Assembly: GCF_000426545.1 (NCBI RefSeq)
Contig: NZ_AUFO01000011.1
Coordinates: 279,202 to 343,201 of the forward strand
Direction: 5' to 3'
Length of the DNA stretch: 64,000 nt
DNA from: Paenibacillus massiliensis subsp. panacisoli DSM 21345
GTDB taxonomy: Bacteria; Bacillota; Bacilli; Paenibacillales; Paenibacillaceae
The number at the start of each line of letters is the position of its first letter. Position 1 is the stretch's first letter. The notes beneath the pieces are model-generated. The model had not been told where the DNA came from. It did not search any database and saw only the letters and a list, made by a program, of their open reading frames with translations. This document shows, piece by piece, positions 41,425-50,984 of this stretch. The position numbers and the translations under genes are program-made.

Positions 41425-42102
41425 GTGTTCAAAAGAGATTATCTGACTCGCATGATCGAGGAAATGGGAGAGGTTATTGGAGCGGTGCTCGGCTTGAAGC
41501 GTCAAATGAAGCATCCGCAGGCGATTGCACTGCTGGACGAGCTGCTGCGCAAGCAGTTCCGCATTCCGCTCAAGCTGCTGGAGTCGATGCCACCCGAGCA
41601 GATTACGGATTTATTCCGGATGAACGGTTCACCTGAGCCTGACAAGCTCCAGCAGGTAGCCCGGCTACTGGAGGAGGCTGGCAGACTGCGTATGGAGCTG
41701 GAGGAGACGAGGGATGATGCAGCCACATTGATGAAGGCACTCTACCTGTACGTATACAGCGATATGAACGGAGCGGATCGTACCTTGCTGCAGCTCCCGG
41801 AACGCATTGCAGAAGTAAGATTGGAGCTGCGAGAGTATCGACTATCCAGAGAAGTGGACGAACTGCTGGCCCGATATGAGGAGGGAGAGGGGCAACTGGC
41901 GGAGGCTGATAATATCTGGTTCAGGCTGATTGCCATGCATCCAGAGTCTTTTGATGGTGCGTTTGCCTTCTACGACCGACTGCAGCAGCTTGGTGAGGAG
42001 GAGTTGCAGCAGGGAGGGCTATCCCGTCAGGAGGTGGAGGAGGGCAGACAGGAGCTTTTGCGCCTCAGAGCTCTCGTGCCATCCGACCAATTTACCGAAT
42101 GA
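41425..42102 (+). CDS. DUF6483-like hypothetical protein
   Basis: The 225-residue protein is almost wholly helical with Leu/Glu/Arg repeats and looks like a TPR-type scaffold (AEADNIWFRLIAMHPESFDGAFAFYDRL near residue 160). The N-terminal segment RDYLTRMIEEMGEVIGAVLGLK is typical of a family widespread in Paenibacillus. The GTG start lies behind GGAAGGAGTGAGG. Function is unknown. Confidence 0.65.
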   Translation: MFKRDYLTRMIEEMGEVIGAVLGLKRQMKHPQAIALLDELLRKQFRIPLKLLESMPPEQITDLFRMNGSPEPDKLQQVARLLEEAGRLRMELEETRDDAATLMKALYLYVYSDMNGADRTLLQLPERIAEVRLELREYRLSREVDELLARYEEGEGQLAEADNIWFRLIAMHPESFDGAFAFYDRLQQLGEEELQQGGLSRQEVEEGRQELLRLRALVPSDQFTE

Positions 42103-42158
42103 TCACGATGCATTCGATTGATAAATAGCCTGATAAAGGCAGAAAGCAGGAATATGTA

Positions 42159-43325
42159 GTGGAAGCATTGCTTAACTTAACCAATCAACTGTTGTCGGGG
42201 GGGACGCTGATTACAGCTACCTTGAGTCAGCTACGCAAGCGGGAGTCGGATACCTTTACCAAGGTGCAGATCAAGCCTGTAGAGCTGAAGAAAAAGTTGT
42301 ATTATCAGTTCGCCTATCACTATAGCAACAAGGTAACACATGACAATCTGACACCAGAGGAGGCTCAGGAGCGCTTGTCCCAGCTGTTTGGTGAGACCTT
42401 CCGCCAGGGCTTGCTGTGTACAGCCGAGGCCGACTATCAGGTGCTGATCAGCAAGAAATTCAAGGTGTCCATCCTGACCAAGTCACCAACCAAATCAGCT
42501 ATGAATCTGGCGCATAATCGCAAGAAGCAATATGTGCTGGAGGAAGGGGAGCCAGTTCCCTTTCTCGTAGAGCTGGGCATCATGAATGCCGATGGCAAGG
42601 TGCTGGCCCGCAAGTACGATAAGTTCAGGCAGATCAATCGCTTTCTGGAAATGGTACAGGATATTCTACCTGCATTGCCAGTAGGCCGTCCTCTGACCAT
42701 TGTGGACTTTGGCTGTGGCAAATCGTACCTGACCTTCGCGTTATATCATTATTTGGCGATTCAGCAGCGAAGACCGCTGAATATTGTCGGACTTGATCTG
42801 AAGGCGGATGTCATCGAAGTCTGTAATACGCTGTCGCAAAAGCTGGGCTATCAGAATTTGAAATTCCTGGTCGGTGATATCGCAGATTATGACGAAATGG
42901 AGCAGGTTGACATGGTGGTGACCCTCCATGCCTGTGACACAGCTACAGATGCTGCACTGGAAAAGGCTGTCCGTTGGGACGCATCCGTCATCCTGTCCGT
43001 TCCGTGTTGTCAGCACGAGCTGTTCGGCCAGGTCAACAATTCGGTGCTGGAACCGATGCTGTCACATGGCATATTGAAGGAACGCTTTGCTGCACTCGCA
43101 ACAGACGGCATTCGCGCCAAGCTGCTCGATGTGATGGGCTATAAGACACAGCTTCTTGAATTCATTGATATGGAGCATACTCCGAAGAATATTCTGATTC
43201 GTGCGGTAAAAGGCTCACAGGAGGATCGGCAGAGACTGTGGGAGGAATATACCGCATTTCGGGATTTCATCCGTGCAGACCCGTATCTTGAACGGGCCTG
43301 TGCAGATCTGCTGCCGACATCGTGA
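42159..43325 (+). CDS. SAM-dependent methyltransferase (Methyltransf_32-like)
   Basis: The 388-residue protein has a C-terminal Rossmann methyltransferase domain with motif I TIVDFGCGKSYLTFALYHYL (about residues 180-199), motif II IVGLDLKADVIE and a candidate catalytic segment VTLHACDTATD, then SVPCCQHEL. The N-terminal ~150 residues may bind nucleic acid. Relatives are annotated as RNA or protein methyltransferases without proven substrates. GTG start behind AGGAATATG. Confidence 0.75.
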   Translation: MEALLNLTNQLLSGGTLITATLSQLRKRESDTFTKVQIKPVELKKKLYYQFAYHYSNKVTHDNLTPEEAQERLSQLFGETFRQGLLCTAEADYQVLISKKFKVSILTKSPTKSAMNLAHNRKKQYVLEEGEPVPFLVELGIMNADGKVLARKYDKFRQINRFLEMVQDILPALPVGRPLTIVDFGCGKSYLTFALYHYLAIQQRRPLNIVGLDLKADVIEVCNTLSQKLGYQNLKFLVGDIADYDEMEQVDMVVTLHACDTATDAALEKAVRWDASVILSVPCCQHELFGQVNNSVLEPMLSHGILKERFAALATDGIRAKLLDVMGYKTQLLEFIDMEHTPKNILIRAVKGSQEDRQRLWEEYTAFRDFIRADPYLERACADLLPTS

Positions 43326-43433
43326 GGGAGGTACAGCGAAAGGTTCTTTAAGTGACAAAGGATTCACGGGATTCACGCACCTGCCTCACGAGTAATGGCT
43401 TGTTATGAATCTGGAGTTAGGTCTGGCGCGCTA

Positions 43434-43757
43434 TTAGCCCCCGAAGGACTGGCGAAAGGCGGCGCTTAGCTGTGTCTGGTCCACTTCCCAGAGCTCGGCG
43501 AGCTCCTGACTGACTTCGGTATCCCACCAGTCGCACAGTGCCTTACGGTTGCTGTGATTCTCCGAGATCCATAGGAGGTTGGCTCCGACCTTTTGGCAGT
43601 AGAGCTCTTCTCCTTTATCGACGAGCTCTGGAGCTATATAGAGCTTAAGACGCTTGCGTGCACGATACAACTCCTTGCTGCAGGCTCTTCGAATGCCGCG
43701 CGCCGTGGGGAGGCCGGATTGGCCTTTGGCGTGCTTGGGTAATTGATGGGCAGGCAT
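43434..43757 (-). CDS. Small conserved protein of unknown function
   Basis: The 107-residue protein is basic at its N-terminus (LPKHAKGQSGLPTARGIRRAC) and contains GEELYCQKVGANLLWIS and WWDTEVSQEL. I do not recognise a domain. The conserved-looking composition and a fair minus-strand ribosome site (GGAGCG) support a real gene. The ~100 bases on each side carry no other gene. Confidence 0.5.
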   Translation of the reverse strand: MPAHQLPKHAKGQSGLPTARGIRRACSKELYRARKRLKLYIAPELVDKGEELYCQKVGANLLWISENHSNRKALCDWWDTEVSQELAELWEVDQTQLSAAFRQSFGG

Positions 43758-43914
43758 CCTACCACGCTCCTCTCACATCAGAATATGCCGCAAGCCTATG
43801 CTGGGGAACCGTTATGGGCACATGGACATGCTGGAAGTGCTAGGAAGCCATATGCTACAATGAACCATGAATTGGAACGTTGTAAACAGAGTACATGCGG
43901 AAAGAAGGTAGGAT

Positions 43915-44529
43915 GTGGACCTGTTATCAAGCATCATTGAACAGCTCTTCGAGTGGATTCGAGGGCTGGGTTATTTTGGGATTATGCTCGGTCTGATGAT
44001 CGAGGTCATACCTAGCGAGATCGTGCTGGCGTATGGGGGATATCTTGTATCTGAAGGACAGATCAATTTCTTTATTGCCGTTATTTTCGGTACGATCGGC
44101 GGGGTGCTCGCACAGCTCTTTATCTATTGGATTGGCAAGTATGGTGGTAGACCGGTGCTGGAGAAGTACGGGAAGTACATACTGATCAAGAAAAGTCATA
44201 TTGACCATGCGGATGACTGGTTCAACAAGTATGGGACTGGAGTGATTTTTACAGCCCGTTTTATCCCGGTAGTACGTCATGCCATCTCCATCCCGGCCGG
44301 GATTGCTCGTATGAGTGTTTGGAAATTCATTCTATTGACGACACTGGCTGTTATTCCGTGGAGTGTATTGTTTATTTATTTAGGGATGGTGCTGGGCAGC
44401 AGCTGGTCGCAGATTGATGAGAAAGCCACACCTTACGTTACGCCGATTTTGCTGGTAGCTCTTGCCGCCATGATTGTCTATTTTCTCGTAAAGTGGCTGA
44501 TCGCCAAAAACAAGAAAGGGAGTGTATAG
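43915..44529 (+). CDS. DedA family membrane protein
   Basis: The 204-residue protein has the DedA/SNARE-associated topology: several membrane helices and the motif ARFIPVVRHAISIPAGIARM (about residues 118-137), preceded by EVIPSEIVLAYGGYL. DedA proteins help recycle lipid carriers such as undecaprenyl phosphate. GTG start behind AGAAGGTAGG. The next gene starts 1 base after its stop region, so the two are co-transcribed. Confidence 0.85.
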   Translation: MDLLSSIIEQLFEWIRGLGYFGIMLGLMIEVIPSEIVLAYGGYLVSEGQINFFIAVIFGTIGGVLAQLFIYWIGKYGGRPVLEKYGKYILIKKSHIDHADDWFNKYGTGVIFTARFIPVVRHAISIPAGIARMSVWKFILLTTLAVIPWSVLFIYLGMVLGSSWSQIDEKATPYVTPILLVALAAMIVYFLVKWLIAKNKKGSV

Positions 44530-44530
44530 C

Positions 44531-45100
44531 ATGAGTCGAACCAACGTATCTCAGTATTTCGGCAAAGGATTGTCTGGTGAGCAATTCATGGAGGTCATGA
44601 CGAAGAATCAGGAGGCTTTCCGCTCCTGGTATGACCAGTTCTCCTGGGCGAATGAAGAGGACCGCGAGTTTTTTGAAAGTCTGAATCACCGGGATGATCT
44701 GCGTGTGCTTATACTGGCAGCTGACTGGTGCGGCGATGTAGTTCGGAATGTGCCGGTAATACTGCGTGCACTGGAGCACAGTGGAGTACCGACTGAAATT
44801 CTGATTCTGGAGAACCATGAAGCGCTGATGGATGACTTCCTGACGATGGGGGGGCGTTCAGTCCCTGTTGTAATCGTGGCAGACAGCGGCGGTCATGTGC
44901 TGGGACGCTGGGGCCCTCGCCCGGCTCATGTACAGGAAGTTATGGTGCGCTTCAAAACAGAGAACCCTGATCGTGAAGCAGCGGATTATCAGGACAAGCT
45001 TATGGTGGCGCGTCAAGAGATGAAGGAGCGCTACGGAGAAGGAACAGAGATTCACGGCACGATCGTACAAGAATTGCGTGAGCTATTGTCAGGAGTGTAG
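44531..45100 (+). CDS. Thioredoxin-fold protein with single active-site Cys
   Basis: The 189-residue protein has a thioredoxin-like fold (LRVLILAADWCGDVVRNVPVI near residue 60, then GGRSVPVVIVAD with the cis-Pro). The site reads WCGD, with only one cysteine instead of CxxC, so a classic disulfide exchange is unlikely. ATG at 44531 is behind GAAAGGGAGTG. It lies between dedA and an MBL hydrolase gene in one operon. Confidence 0.8.
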   Translation: MSRTNVSQYFGKGLSGEQFMEVMTKNQEAFRSWYDQFSWANEEDREFFESLNHRDDLRVLILAADWCGDVVRNVPVILRALEHSGVPTEILILENHEALMDDFLTMGGRSVPVVIVADSGGHVLGRWGPRPAHVQEVMVRFKTENPDREAADYQDKLMVARQEMKERYGEGTEIHGTIVQELRELLSGV

Positions 45101-45106
45101 AAAAGG

Positions 45107-45733
45107 ATGACATTATCTATTCGTAGCTTCACGCTGGGCCCTCTGCAGACGAATGCTTACCTGCTGCAGGGGGATGACCCCACGCGTGCGCTTGTTATTG
45201 ATCCCGGAATGAATCCGGGAGCGTTGCTTCGTGCAGTCGAGGGCCTTACTGTTGAGGCGATCGTGCTGACACATGCACATTTCGATCATATGGGCGGAGT
45301 GGATGAGCTGCGTAAGCTTCATAACTGCCCCGTATATTTGCATGCGCTTGAGTATGAATGGCTGGCGTCGCCCAAGCTGAATGGCTCTACCATGTGGCCT
45401 GATGTTACGACCCCGCTTCAGACAGACCCGCCTGAATATGATCTGGCCGATGGGCAGAAGCTGGAGCTAATTGGTCATAGCTTCACCGTCCTTCACACAC
45501 CTGGGCATTCACCGGGAAGTGTCAGTCTGCAGATCAACCAGCATCTGTTCGGCGGAGATGTGCTATTCCGAATGGGTGTCGGTCGTACCGATCTTCCAGG
45601 CGGCCGGGAAAGGGACCTCTTCGATTCAATCTCACGTCTTTTTACATTGGGTGATGATGTAATTGTCTATCCTGGTCATGGGCCGAAGACAACGATTGGC
45701 TATGAGAAGCAGCATAATCCTTACGTTAGGTAG
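45107..45733 (+). CDS. Metallo-beta-lactamase fold hydrolase (glyoxalase II-like)
   Basis: The 208-residue protein carries the MBL zinc motif THAHFDHMGG (about residues 55-64), further ligands in HTPGHSPGSV and GGDVLF, and the final YPGHGPKTTIG. This pattern matches the YqgX/glyoxalase II-like group that hydrolyses thioesters. It starts 6 bases after the thioredoxin-like gene and ends the operon. Confidence 0.9.
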   Translation: MTLSIRSFTLGPLQTNAYLLQGDDPTRALVIDPGMNPGALLRAVEGLTVEAIVLTHAHFDHMGGVDELRKLHNCPVYLHALEYEWLASPKLNGSTMWPDVTTPLQTDPPEYDLADGQKLELIGHSFTVLHTPGHSPGSVSLQINQHLFGGDVLFRMGVGRTDLPGGRERDLFDSISRLFTLGDDVIVYPGHGPKTTIGYEKQHNPYVR

Positions 45734-45979
45734 ACACAGTTGATCAGTAGGATGAATCGAATGTTTGTCTCCATGAAAATGCAGAAATCGACGTTTTTCT
45801 TGCGAAATCATCTGGACAAGTGATGGAAGGTTTGCTAATATAGCCTTATTACATGTTACATATTAACTTTGCGAAGCACGCAGACTGTGGATTTAAGCCC
45901 GGTTTGCGTTCTTTTTTTGTCTTTTTTTAGGTTTTCGATACATTAAGGGTGGTCGGTCGGGGTGCACAAGGGGGATTCC
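45734..45979. other. Intergenic region with terminator
   Basis: This 246-base stretch contains an imperfect hairpin: ACGCAGACTG near 45878 pairs with CGGTTTGCGT near 45900, followed by seven T. It should end the dedA-MBL operon. Nothing else is evident. Confidence 0.6.
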
Positions 45980-46300
45980 ATGAAGCATAGAGAAAGAAAG
46001 AAAGTACCATATTCGGGAGTGCTATATTGGAGTGATGGGGCAGAAGCTACAGGTGTGCTGATGGCAGTGGATGTATCGCGCGCGGTCGATCAGTCAGAAT
46101 CCAGAGATTATCGGCGGTCGAGCAGGGGATGGCGCAGGGAAGCGAACAGCTATGAAGATAGAGGATCGCTTGCGAGCAGAAGCACAACAGGCCGGGTTCA
46201 GGTTGTGACCTGGGGAGGAAGAGAGAACGTACGTAGTAGATTAGCAAGACATCCCTGGCTCGTATGGCTGCAGCAGCATCGGGACCAGCGCAGATCATAG
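45980..46300 (+). CDS. Doubtful small protein, unknown
   Basis: A 106-codon frame starts at ATG 45980 behind AAGGGGG. The product is highly basic (RERKKVPYSGVLYWSDG at the start, ARHPWLVWLQQHRDQRRS at the end) and shows no domain. Composition is skewed to Arg and Ser, as in spurious frames. The strong ribosome site is the only support. A frame of similar size exists on the other strand. Confidence 0.3.
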   Translation: MKHRERKKVPYSGVLYWSDGAEATGVLMAVDVSRAVDQSESRDYRRSSRGWRREANSYEDRGSLASRSTTGRVQVVTWGGRENVRSRLARHPWLVWLQQHRDQRRS

Positions 46301-46433
46301 CATCGGATGCTAGAGTCATAATATCTGGCAGAATCTCACCAGGGGACACGATTCGGGACGATGTGCAACGGGGATATTTGGAGGTCTTCGCTGGCTATTA
46401 CTGCGCTTATATCAGCAGATGACCTACAATTAA

Positions 46434-46468
46434 TGATAGGCATTATCATTTGATGATAGACATTATCA
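46434..46468. promoter_or_regulatory. Two tandem Fur-type boxes
   Basis: TGATAGGCATTATCA (46434-46448) and TGATAGACATTATCA (46454-46468) each match TGATAATNATTATCA at 13 of 15 positions. Their starts are 20 bases apart, which is two helical turns. They lie 53-87 bases before an unknown gene and predict iron-dependent repression. Confidence 0.75.
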
Positions 46469-46520
46469 TATTTTTTTAGTAGACTAGGCAGATAATCCAA
46501 GACAGCCGGGGAGGTAGACG

Positions 46521-46907
46521 ATGCACCGTTTAGGAGAGAAAATTGTAATCGTCGCGGACGCCTTTGAGCAAAGTCTTCCAATAGGGGAGTATGGTTATAT
46601 CATTGCATATGACCGTAACCCGGATAATGCATTTGATTATATTATCCGAGTGCCCAAGGCCAACCGGAATTTCTTTGTTCCGGAACAGGACGTAGAGCTT
46701 GAGGAGAGCATGCTTAAGCTTGAGGCAGAACGCGTCGAACGCGAAGCGTTGATAGACTATGCACTGGCTACACATAATGAACGATTGTTCCGAAGCATCA
46801 TGAATGGTGATCAAGAACAAGAGCAAGCAGAAGAGAATGAGGCGGTTACAGAGCCGTTGTCACAGGCGGAATTTATCAAACAAATTAATTTGCGTGCTTG
46901 GATATGA
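46521..46907 (+). CDS. Unknown small acidic protein, putatively Fur-regulated
   Basis: The 128-residue protein begins MHRLGEKIVIVADAFEQ and has a beta-rich first half (GEYGYIIAYDRNPDNAFDYIIRVP). A helical, Glu-rich second half (LEAERVEREALIDYALATHNERLF) and an acidic tail follow. I recognise no family. ATG lies behind GGGGAGGTAG. Two Fur-type boxes upstream imply a link to iron supply. A strong terminator follows directly. Confidence 0.65.
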   Translation: MHRLGEKIVIVADAFEQSLPIGEYGYIIAYDRNPDNAFDYIIRVPKANRNFFVPEQDVELEESMLKLEAERVEREALIDYALATHNERLFRSIMNGDQEQEQAEENEAVTEPLSQAEFIKQINLRAWI

Positions 46908-46908
46908 G

Positions 46909-46934
46909 GAGCCGGCCTATGCCGGCTCTTTTTT
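46909..46934 (+). terminator. Terminator after the putative Fur-regulated gene
   Basis: GAGCCGGC (46909-46916) and GCCGGCTC (46921-46928) form a perfect 8-bp stem with a 4-base loop, followed by TTTTTT. Confidence 0.9.
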
Positions 46935-46947
46935 GCAAGGTGTGACA

Positions 46948-46976
46948 TTGAATTGTCCAACATTCTACAATATAAT
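46948..46976 (+). promoter_or_regulatory. Sigma-A promoter of gatCAB
   Basis: TTGAAT (46948-46953) and TATAAT (46971-46976) are separated by 17 bases. A leader of ~150 bases follows before gatC; I saw no clear riboswitch in it. Confidence 0.75.
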
Positions 46977-47133
46977 TAAAAACGTTATTTTAAAGGGGAA
47001 ATAGCCCCGATAGCTACTTGATTTGCCAGAATGAATGCACTGGATATCTGACCTGTCATGGGGACCAGATACAGTCATTCTTGCTGAACATATATTTTGC
47101 ATGTACCACACCGATCCATAAGGAGGAGCCGAC

Positions 47134-47421
47134 ATGAGTATTTCTGCTGATAACGTACGTCATGTAGCCAAGCTGTCCCGTTTGAACCTGACAGCCGAGG
47201 AAGAGGAGATCATGACCGGGCAATTAAACGCCATTCTGAAGTATGCGGAGAAATTAAATGAGCTGGACACAGATGAGGTCGAGCCAACAACACATGTGTT
47301 GCATGTCAGCAATGTGATGCGTGAGGATGAGGTGCGTCCGAGCCTCTCGTTGGATGAGGTCATGTTGAATGCACCAGATGAGGAAGAAGGACAATTCAAG
47401 GTTCCGGCGGTGCTGGAGTAA
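47134..47421 (+). CDS. gatC: Asp-tRNA(Asn)/Glu-tRNA(Gln) amidotransferase subunit C
   Basis: The 95-residue protein matches Gat[19 protein letters not shown] at the start, [12 protein letters not shown] in the middle and LREDEVRPS-like [10 protein letters not shown]... near residue 65. GatC stabilises the GatA-GatB complex that converts misacylated Glu-tRNA(Gln) or Asp-tRNA(Asn) to the amide form. It is first in the gatCAB operon behind AAGGAGGAGC. Confidence 0.95.
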   Translation: MSISADNVRHVAKLSRLNLTAEEEEIMTGQLNAILKYAEKLNELDTDEVEPTTHVLHVSNVMREDEVRPSLSLDEVMLNAPDEEEGQFKVPAVLE

Positions 47422-47452
47422 TCATCGAAAGATTGAAGGGAGGAAGCTTCAC

Positions 47453-48910
47453 TTGAGTTTGTTTGAACATACATTGCCAGAGCTACAATCCAGATTGGAT
47501 CGCAAAGAGCTGTCAGTTACGGATCTGGTAGAGCAGGCTTTTGAGACGATTAGTCAGCGTGAGGAGAAAGTTAAGGCTTATATCACTATTGATGAGGAAG
47601 GCGCGCGTAATGCCGCTCGAAGACTGGACGACCAGCTTGCTTCTGGAGAGAAGCGTGGACCACTGTTCGGTATTCCGGCAGGAATCAAGGACAATATTGT
47701 TACCAAAGGTCTGCGGACGACCTGTGCCAGTCAGTTCCTTCGTGAATTCAATCCGGTATATGATGCTACAGTAACAGGCAAGCTTCGTGATGCTGGCGTC
47801 ATCACATTGGGCAAGATGAATATGGATGAATTCGCGATGGGAGGGTCTAATGAGAACTCCAGCTTCTATCCGGTCAGCAATCCATGGGATCTTGAACGTG
47901 TACCGGGCGGCTCCAGTGGCGGCTCAGCAGCAGCTGTAGCTGCCGGAGAAGCTTACTTTACACTTGGCTCGGATACAGGTGGCTCTATTCGACAGCCGGC
48001 ATCGTATTGCGGAGTAGTTGGATTGAAGCCAACCTATGGTCTTGTATCGCGGTTTGGACTGGTGGCATTTGCTTCCTCACTGGATCAGATCGGACCGATC
48101 ACCAAAAATGTTGAGGACTCTGCGTATGTGTTGCAAGCCATTGCAGGCTATGATGGGTCGGATTCTACCTCGGCGAAGGTCGATATTCCTGATTATACAT
48201 CGGCACTCACTGGTGACGTAAAAGGATTGCGGATTGCAGTTCCTAAGGAATATCTGGGAGAAGGCGTTGATCCGCAGGTAAAAGAGACTGTACTGCAAGC
48301 GTTGAAGACACTGGAAGGGCTTGGCGCTTCATGGGAGGAAGTATCGCTCCCACATACGGAATATGCAGTGGCGACTTACTATTTGCTGGCTTCTTCAGAG
48401 GCTTCCTCGAATCTGGCAAGATTCGATGGTGTCCGTTATGGCGTACGTGCCGAGAATCCGGACAACCTGCTTGATCTGTACCATCAATCGAGAACACAAG
48501 GCTTTGGAGATGAGGTCAAGCGCCGGATTATGCTGGGAACCTATGCGCTTAGCTCAGGTTACTATGATGCATATTATCTGAAGGCACAGAAAGTACGTAC
48601 ATTGATCAAGCGCGATTTTGATCAAATATTCGAGAAATATGATGTCGTTATCGGACCTACAGCCCCGACAACAGCCTTCAAGCTGGGTTCTCAGGTAGAT
48701 GATCCGCTGACCATGTATTTGAATGATATTCTGACGATCCCTGTCAGTCTCGCTGGTGTCCCTGCTATCAGTGTGCCTTGCGGCTTTGCCGATGGCATGC
48801 CAGTAGGTCTGCAAATTATTGGTAAACCATTTGATGAATCTACCGTATTGCGTGCCGCACATGCGTTCGAGCAGCATACGGAATTCCATAAGCAGCGTCC
48901 GCAGCTGTAA
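47453..48910 (+). CDS. gatA: Asp/Glu-tRNA amidotransferase subunit A (amidase)
   Basis: The 485-residue protein is an amidase-signature enzyme with the Lys-Ser-Ser triad: Lys in [10 protein letters not shown], the Ser-rich [18 protein letters not shown], and the catalytic Ser in [12 protein letters not shown]. It releases ammonia from glutamine for transamidation. TTG at 47453 is chosen because GGGAGGAAG lies upstream and the protein then starts with the expected short [11 protein letters not shown]; a longer in-frame extension overlaps gatC. Confidence 0.95.
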   Translation: MSLFEHTLPELQSRLDRKELSVTDLVEQAFETISQREEKVKAYITIDEEGARNAARRLDDQLASGEKRGPLFGIPAGIKDNIVTKGLRTTCASQFLREFNPVYDATVTGKLRDAGVITLGKMNMDEFAMGGSNENSSFYPVSNPWDLERVPGGSSGGSAAAVAAGEAYFTLGSDTGGSIRQPASYCGVVGLKPTYGLVSRFGLVAFASSLDQIGPITKNVEDSAYVLQAIAGYDGSDSTSAKVDIPDYTSALTGDVKGLRIAVPKEYLGEGVDPQVKETVLQALKTLEGLGASWEEVSLPHTEYAVATYYLLASSEASSNLARFDGVRYGVRAENPDNLLDLYHQSRTQGFGDEVKRRIMLGTYALSSGYYDAYYLKAQKVRTLIKRDFDQIFEKYDVVIGPTAPTTAFKLGSQVDDPLTMYLNDILTIPVSLAGVPAISVPCGFADGMPVGLQIIGKPFDESTVLRAAHAFEQHTEFHKQRPQL

Positions 48911-48936
48911 TCGGTCCAGAAGGAGGGGAATCAATC

Positions 48937-50382
48937 GTGTCTACAACTACATCAAAATACGAAACGGTCATTGGACTGGAAGTCCATGTAGAGCTACATA
49001 CACAATCCAAAATATTCTGTGGCTGCTCAACGGCGTTCGGCGCGCCACCTAACTCGCATACTTGCCCGATCTGTCTCGGGCATCCTGGCGTGCTGCCCGT
49101 GCTGAATCGGCAGGCTGTCGATTATGCGATGAAGGCTGCGATGGCTCTGAATTGTAAAATCGCTGACGTGAGCAAATTCGACCGGAAGAACTATTTCTAT
49201 CCAGATTCGCCGAAGGCTTATCAGATCTCACAATTTGACCAGCCGATCGGTGAGCACGGATGGATCGATATCGAAGTGAACGGGACAACGAAGCGTATTG
49301 GGATTACAAGACTGCATCTGGAAGAGGATGCGGGCAAATTGACCCACGTGGATGGCGGATATGCTTCACTTGTTGATTTTAATCGAGTCGGCACACCGCT
49401 TGTAGAGATCGTATCCGAACCGGATATTTCTTCACCAGAGGAGGCTAAAGCCTATCTGGAGAAGCTACGTGCGATCATGCAGTACTGTGATGTCTCTGAC
49501 GTGAAGATGGAGGAGGGCTCCCTCCGCTGTGATGCCAACATCAGTCTTCGCCCTCATGGGCAGGAGAAGCTGGGTACTCGGGCAGAGCTGAAGAACATGA
49601 ACTCGTTCCGTGGCGTTCAGCGCGGTCTGGAATACGAGCAATTCCGTCAGGAGCAGATCCTCGAAGAGGGTGGAAGTGTCGTACAGGAGACGCGACGCTG
49701 GGATGAGAGTCAAGGGAAGACCTTCTCCATGCGTGGTAAAGAAGAATCCCATGACTATCGTTATTTCCCAGACCCGGATCTGGTGACGCTGCATATTGAC
49801 GAGGCCTGGAAGGAACGGATCAGAGCTTCTATTCCAGAGCTTCCAGATGAACGCAAAGCCAGATATACATCTGAATACGGGCTGTCGGCTTATGATGCGG
49901 AGGTGATTACTTCCTCCAAGCCTCTAGCTGATCTGCTGGAATCGAGTCTGGAGTACACCAAGGATGCCAAGGCTGTAGCCAACTGGATTATGGGTGATCT
50001 GCTGGGTTATCTGAACAGCGCGGGTGTGGAGCTGACAGAGGTTCCGTTGACAGGACAAGGCCTCGGTGAAATGATCGGTCTGCTTGAGAAAGGAACGATC
50101 AGCAGCAAGATCGCCAAGACGGTGTTCAAGGAAATGCTGGAGAGCGGCAAGCGTCCTGAACAGATCGTCGAGGAAAAGGGTCTGGTACAAATCAGTGATG
50201 AGGGTGCCATTCTGACAATCGTCGAGCAGGTGGTCGCAGCCAATCCGCAATCCGTAGAGGATTACAAGGCAGGCAAGCAGAAGGCTATCGGCTTCCTGGT
50301 CGGACAGGTCATGAAGGAAAGTAAAGGCAAAGCGAACCCAGGACTTGTGAATAAGCTTCTGGCTGATGTGCTGAGCCGTTAA
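48937..50382 (+). CDS. gatB: Asp/Glu-tRNA amidotransferase subunit B
   Basis: The 481-residue protein has the GatB signature [13 protein letters not shown], zinc-type cysteines in [20 protein letters not shown] (about residues 27-46), and the conserved [18 protein letters not shown]. The C-terminal helical tail (YqeY-like) binds tRNA. It activates the tRNA-bound carboxylate by phosphorylation. GTG start behind GAAGGAGGGG, 26 bases after gatA. Confidence 0.95.
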   Translation: MSTTTSKYETVIGLEVHVELHTQSKIFCGCSTAFGAPPNSHTCPICLGHPGVLPVLNRQAVDYAMKAAMALNCKIADVSKFDRKNYFYPDSPKAYQISQFDQPIGEHGWIDIEVNGTTKRIGITRLHLEEDAGKLTHVDGGYASLVDFNRVGTPLVEIVSEPDISSPEEAKAYLEKLRAIMQYCDVSDVKMEEGSLRCDANISLRPHGQEKLGTRAELKNMNSFRGVQRGLEYEQFRQEQILEEGGSVVQETRRWDESQGKTFSMRGKEESHDYRYFPDPDLVTLHIDEAWKERIRASIPELPDERKARYTSEYGLSAYDAEVITSSKPLADLLESSLEYTKDAKAVANWIMGDLLGYLNSAGVELTEVPLTGQGLGEMIGLLEKGTISSKIAKTVFKEMLESGKRPEQIVEEKGLVQISDEGAILTIVEQVVAANPQSVEDYKAGKQKAIGFLVGQVMKESKGKANPGLVNKLLADVLSR

Positions 50383-50392
50383 CAACTACAGT

Positions 50393-50436
50393 AGCCATTC
50401 GGGCTTGTGAGCGACATAAGCCCCGAATGGCTTTTA
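50393..50436 (+). terminator. Terminator of gatCAB
   Basis: AGCCATTCGGG (50393-50403) pairs with CCCGAATGGCT (50422-50432), followed by TTTA. The loop can form an inner GCTTGTG/CATAAGC stem. Confidence 0.75.
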
Positions 50437-50452
50437 CTGGGAGGGCTGAACG

Positions 50453-50911
50453 ATGATTATTCCGTTATCTTTACAGGATCAAGACACTCTGGAGCAGCTA
50501 TGGCGCCTGCAGCATATTGCGTATAGACTGGAGGCAGAGCGCATCGGATTTCATCAGATCCCTCCACTTATGGATACTTTAGATACATTACGAGCCTGCG
50601 GAGAGCAGTTTTATGGCCGATTGGATGAAGAGGCAGAGATCATAGGCGCAGTGGCTGTAGAAGAGGATGCGGACTCTATCTGTATTTCCAGAATGATGGT
50701 ACACCCAGATTGCTTCAAGCAAGGGATAGCCAGCTCTCTAATGGAGTATGTGCTGGAGCAGTATAGCAGGGTTCCGCTAAAGGTGGTATCTACCGGTGCC
50801 TTGAACCTTCCGGCTGTGTCGCTGTATCAGAAATACGGCTTCAAGCCTGTGAGCTCGGAAGAGATTGCGCCCGGCGTGGAATTAATCACCTTTCATCTGA
50901 ATAGCATGTAG
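50453..50911 (+). CDS. GNAT family N-acetyltransferase
   Basis: The 152-residue protein shows the GNAT acetyl-CoA site in ICISRMMVHPDCFKQGIASSL (about residues 81-101), followed by NLPAVSLYQKYGF (about 122-134). The fold transfers acetyl groups to amines, but the substrate is unknown. ATG lies behind GGGAGGG. It is the only gene between gatCAB and mgtC. Confidence 0.85.
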   Translation: MIIPLSLQDQDTLEQLWRLQHIAYRLEAERIGFHQIPPLMDTLDTLRACGEQFYGRLDEEAEIIGAVAVEEDADSICISRMMVHPDCFKQGIASSLMEYVLEQYSRVPLKVVSTGALNLPAVSLYQKYGFKPVSSEEIAPGVELITFHLNSM

Positions 50912-50984
50912 AAGCTCCTGATGGTAATTAAGGGCTCTTATATCGCCCGGCACACTGAACCGCGGCTACTGGGAGGGATTATCA

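Noticed and set aside
46047-46349. Minus-strand frame of 100 codons near 46.2 kb
   Set aside because: No ribosome site or domain. The opposite frame is also doubtful, so I listed only the latter with low confidence.
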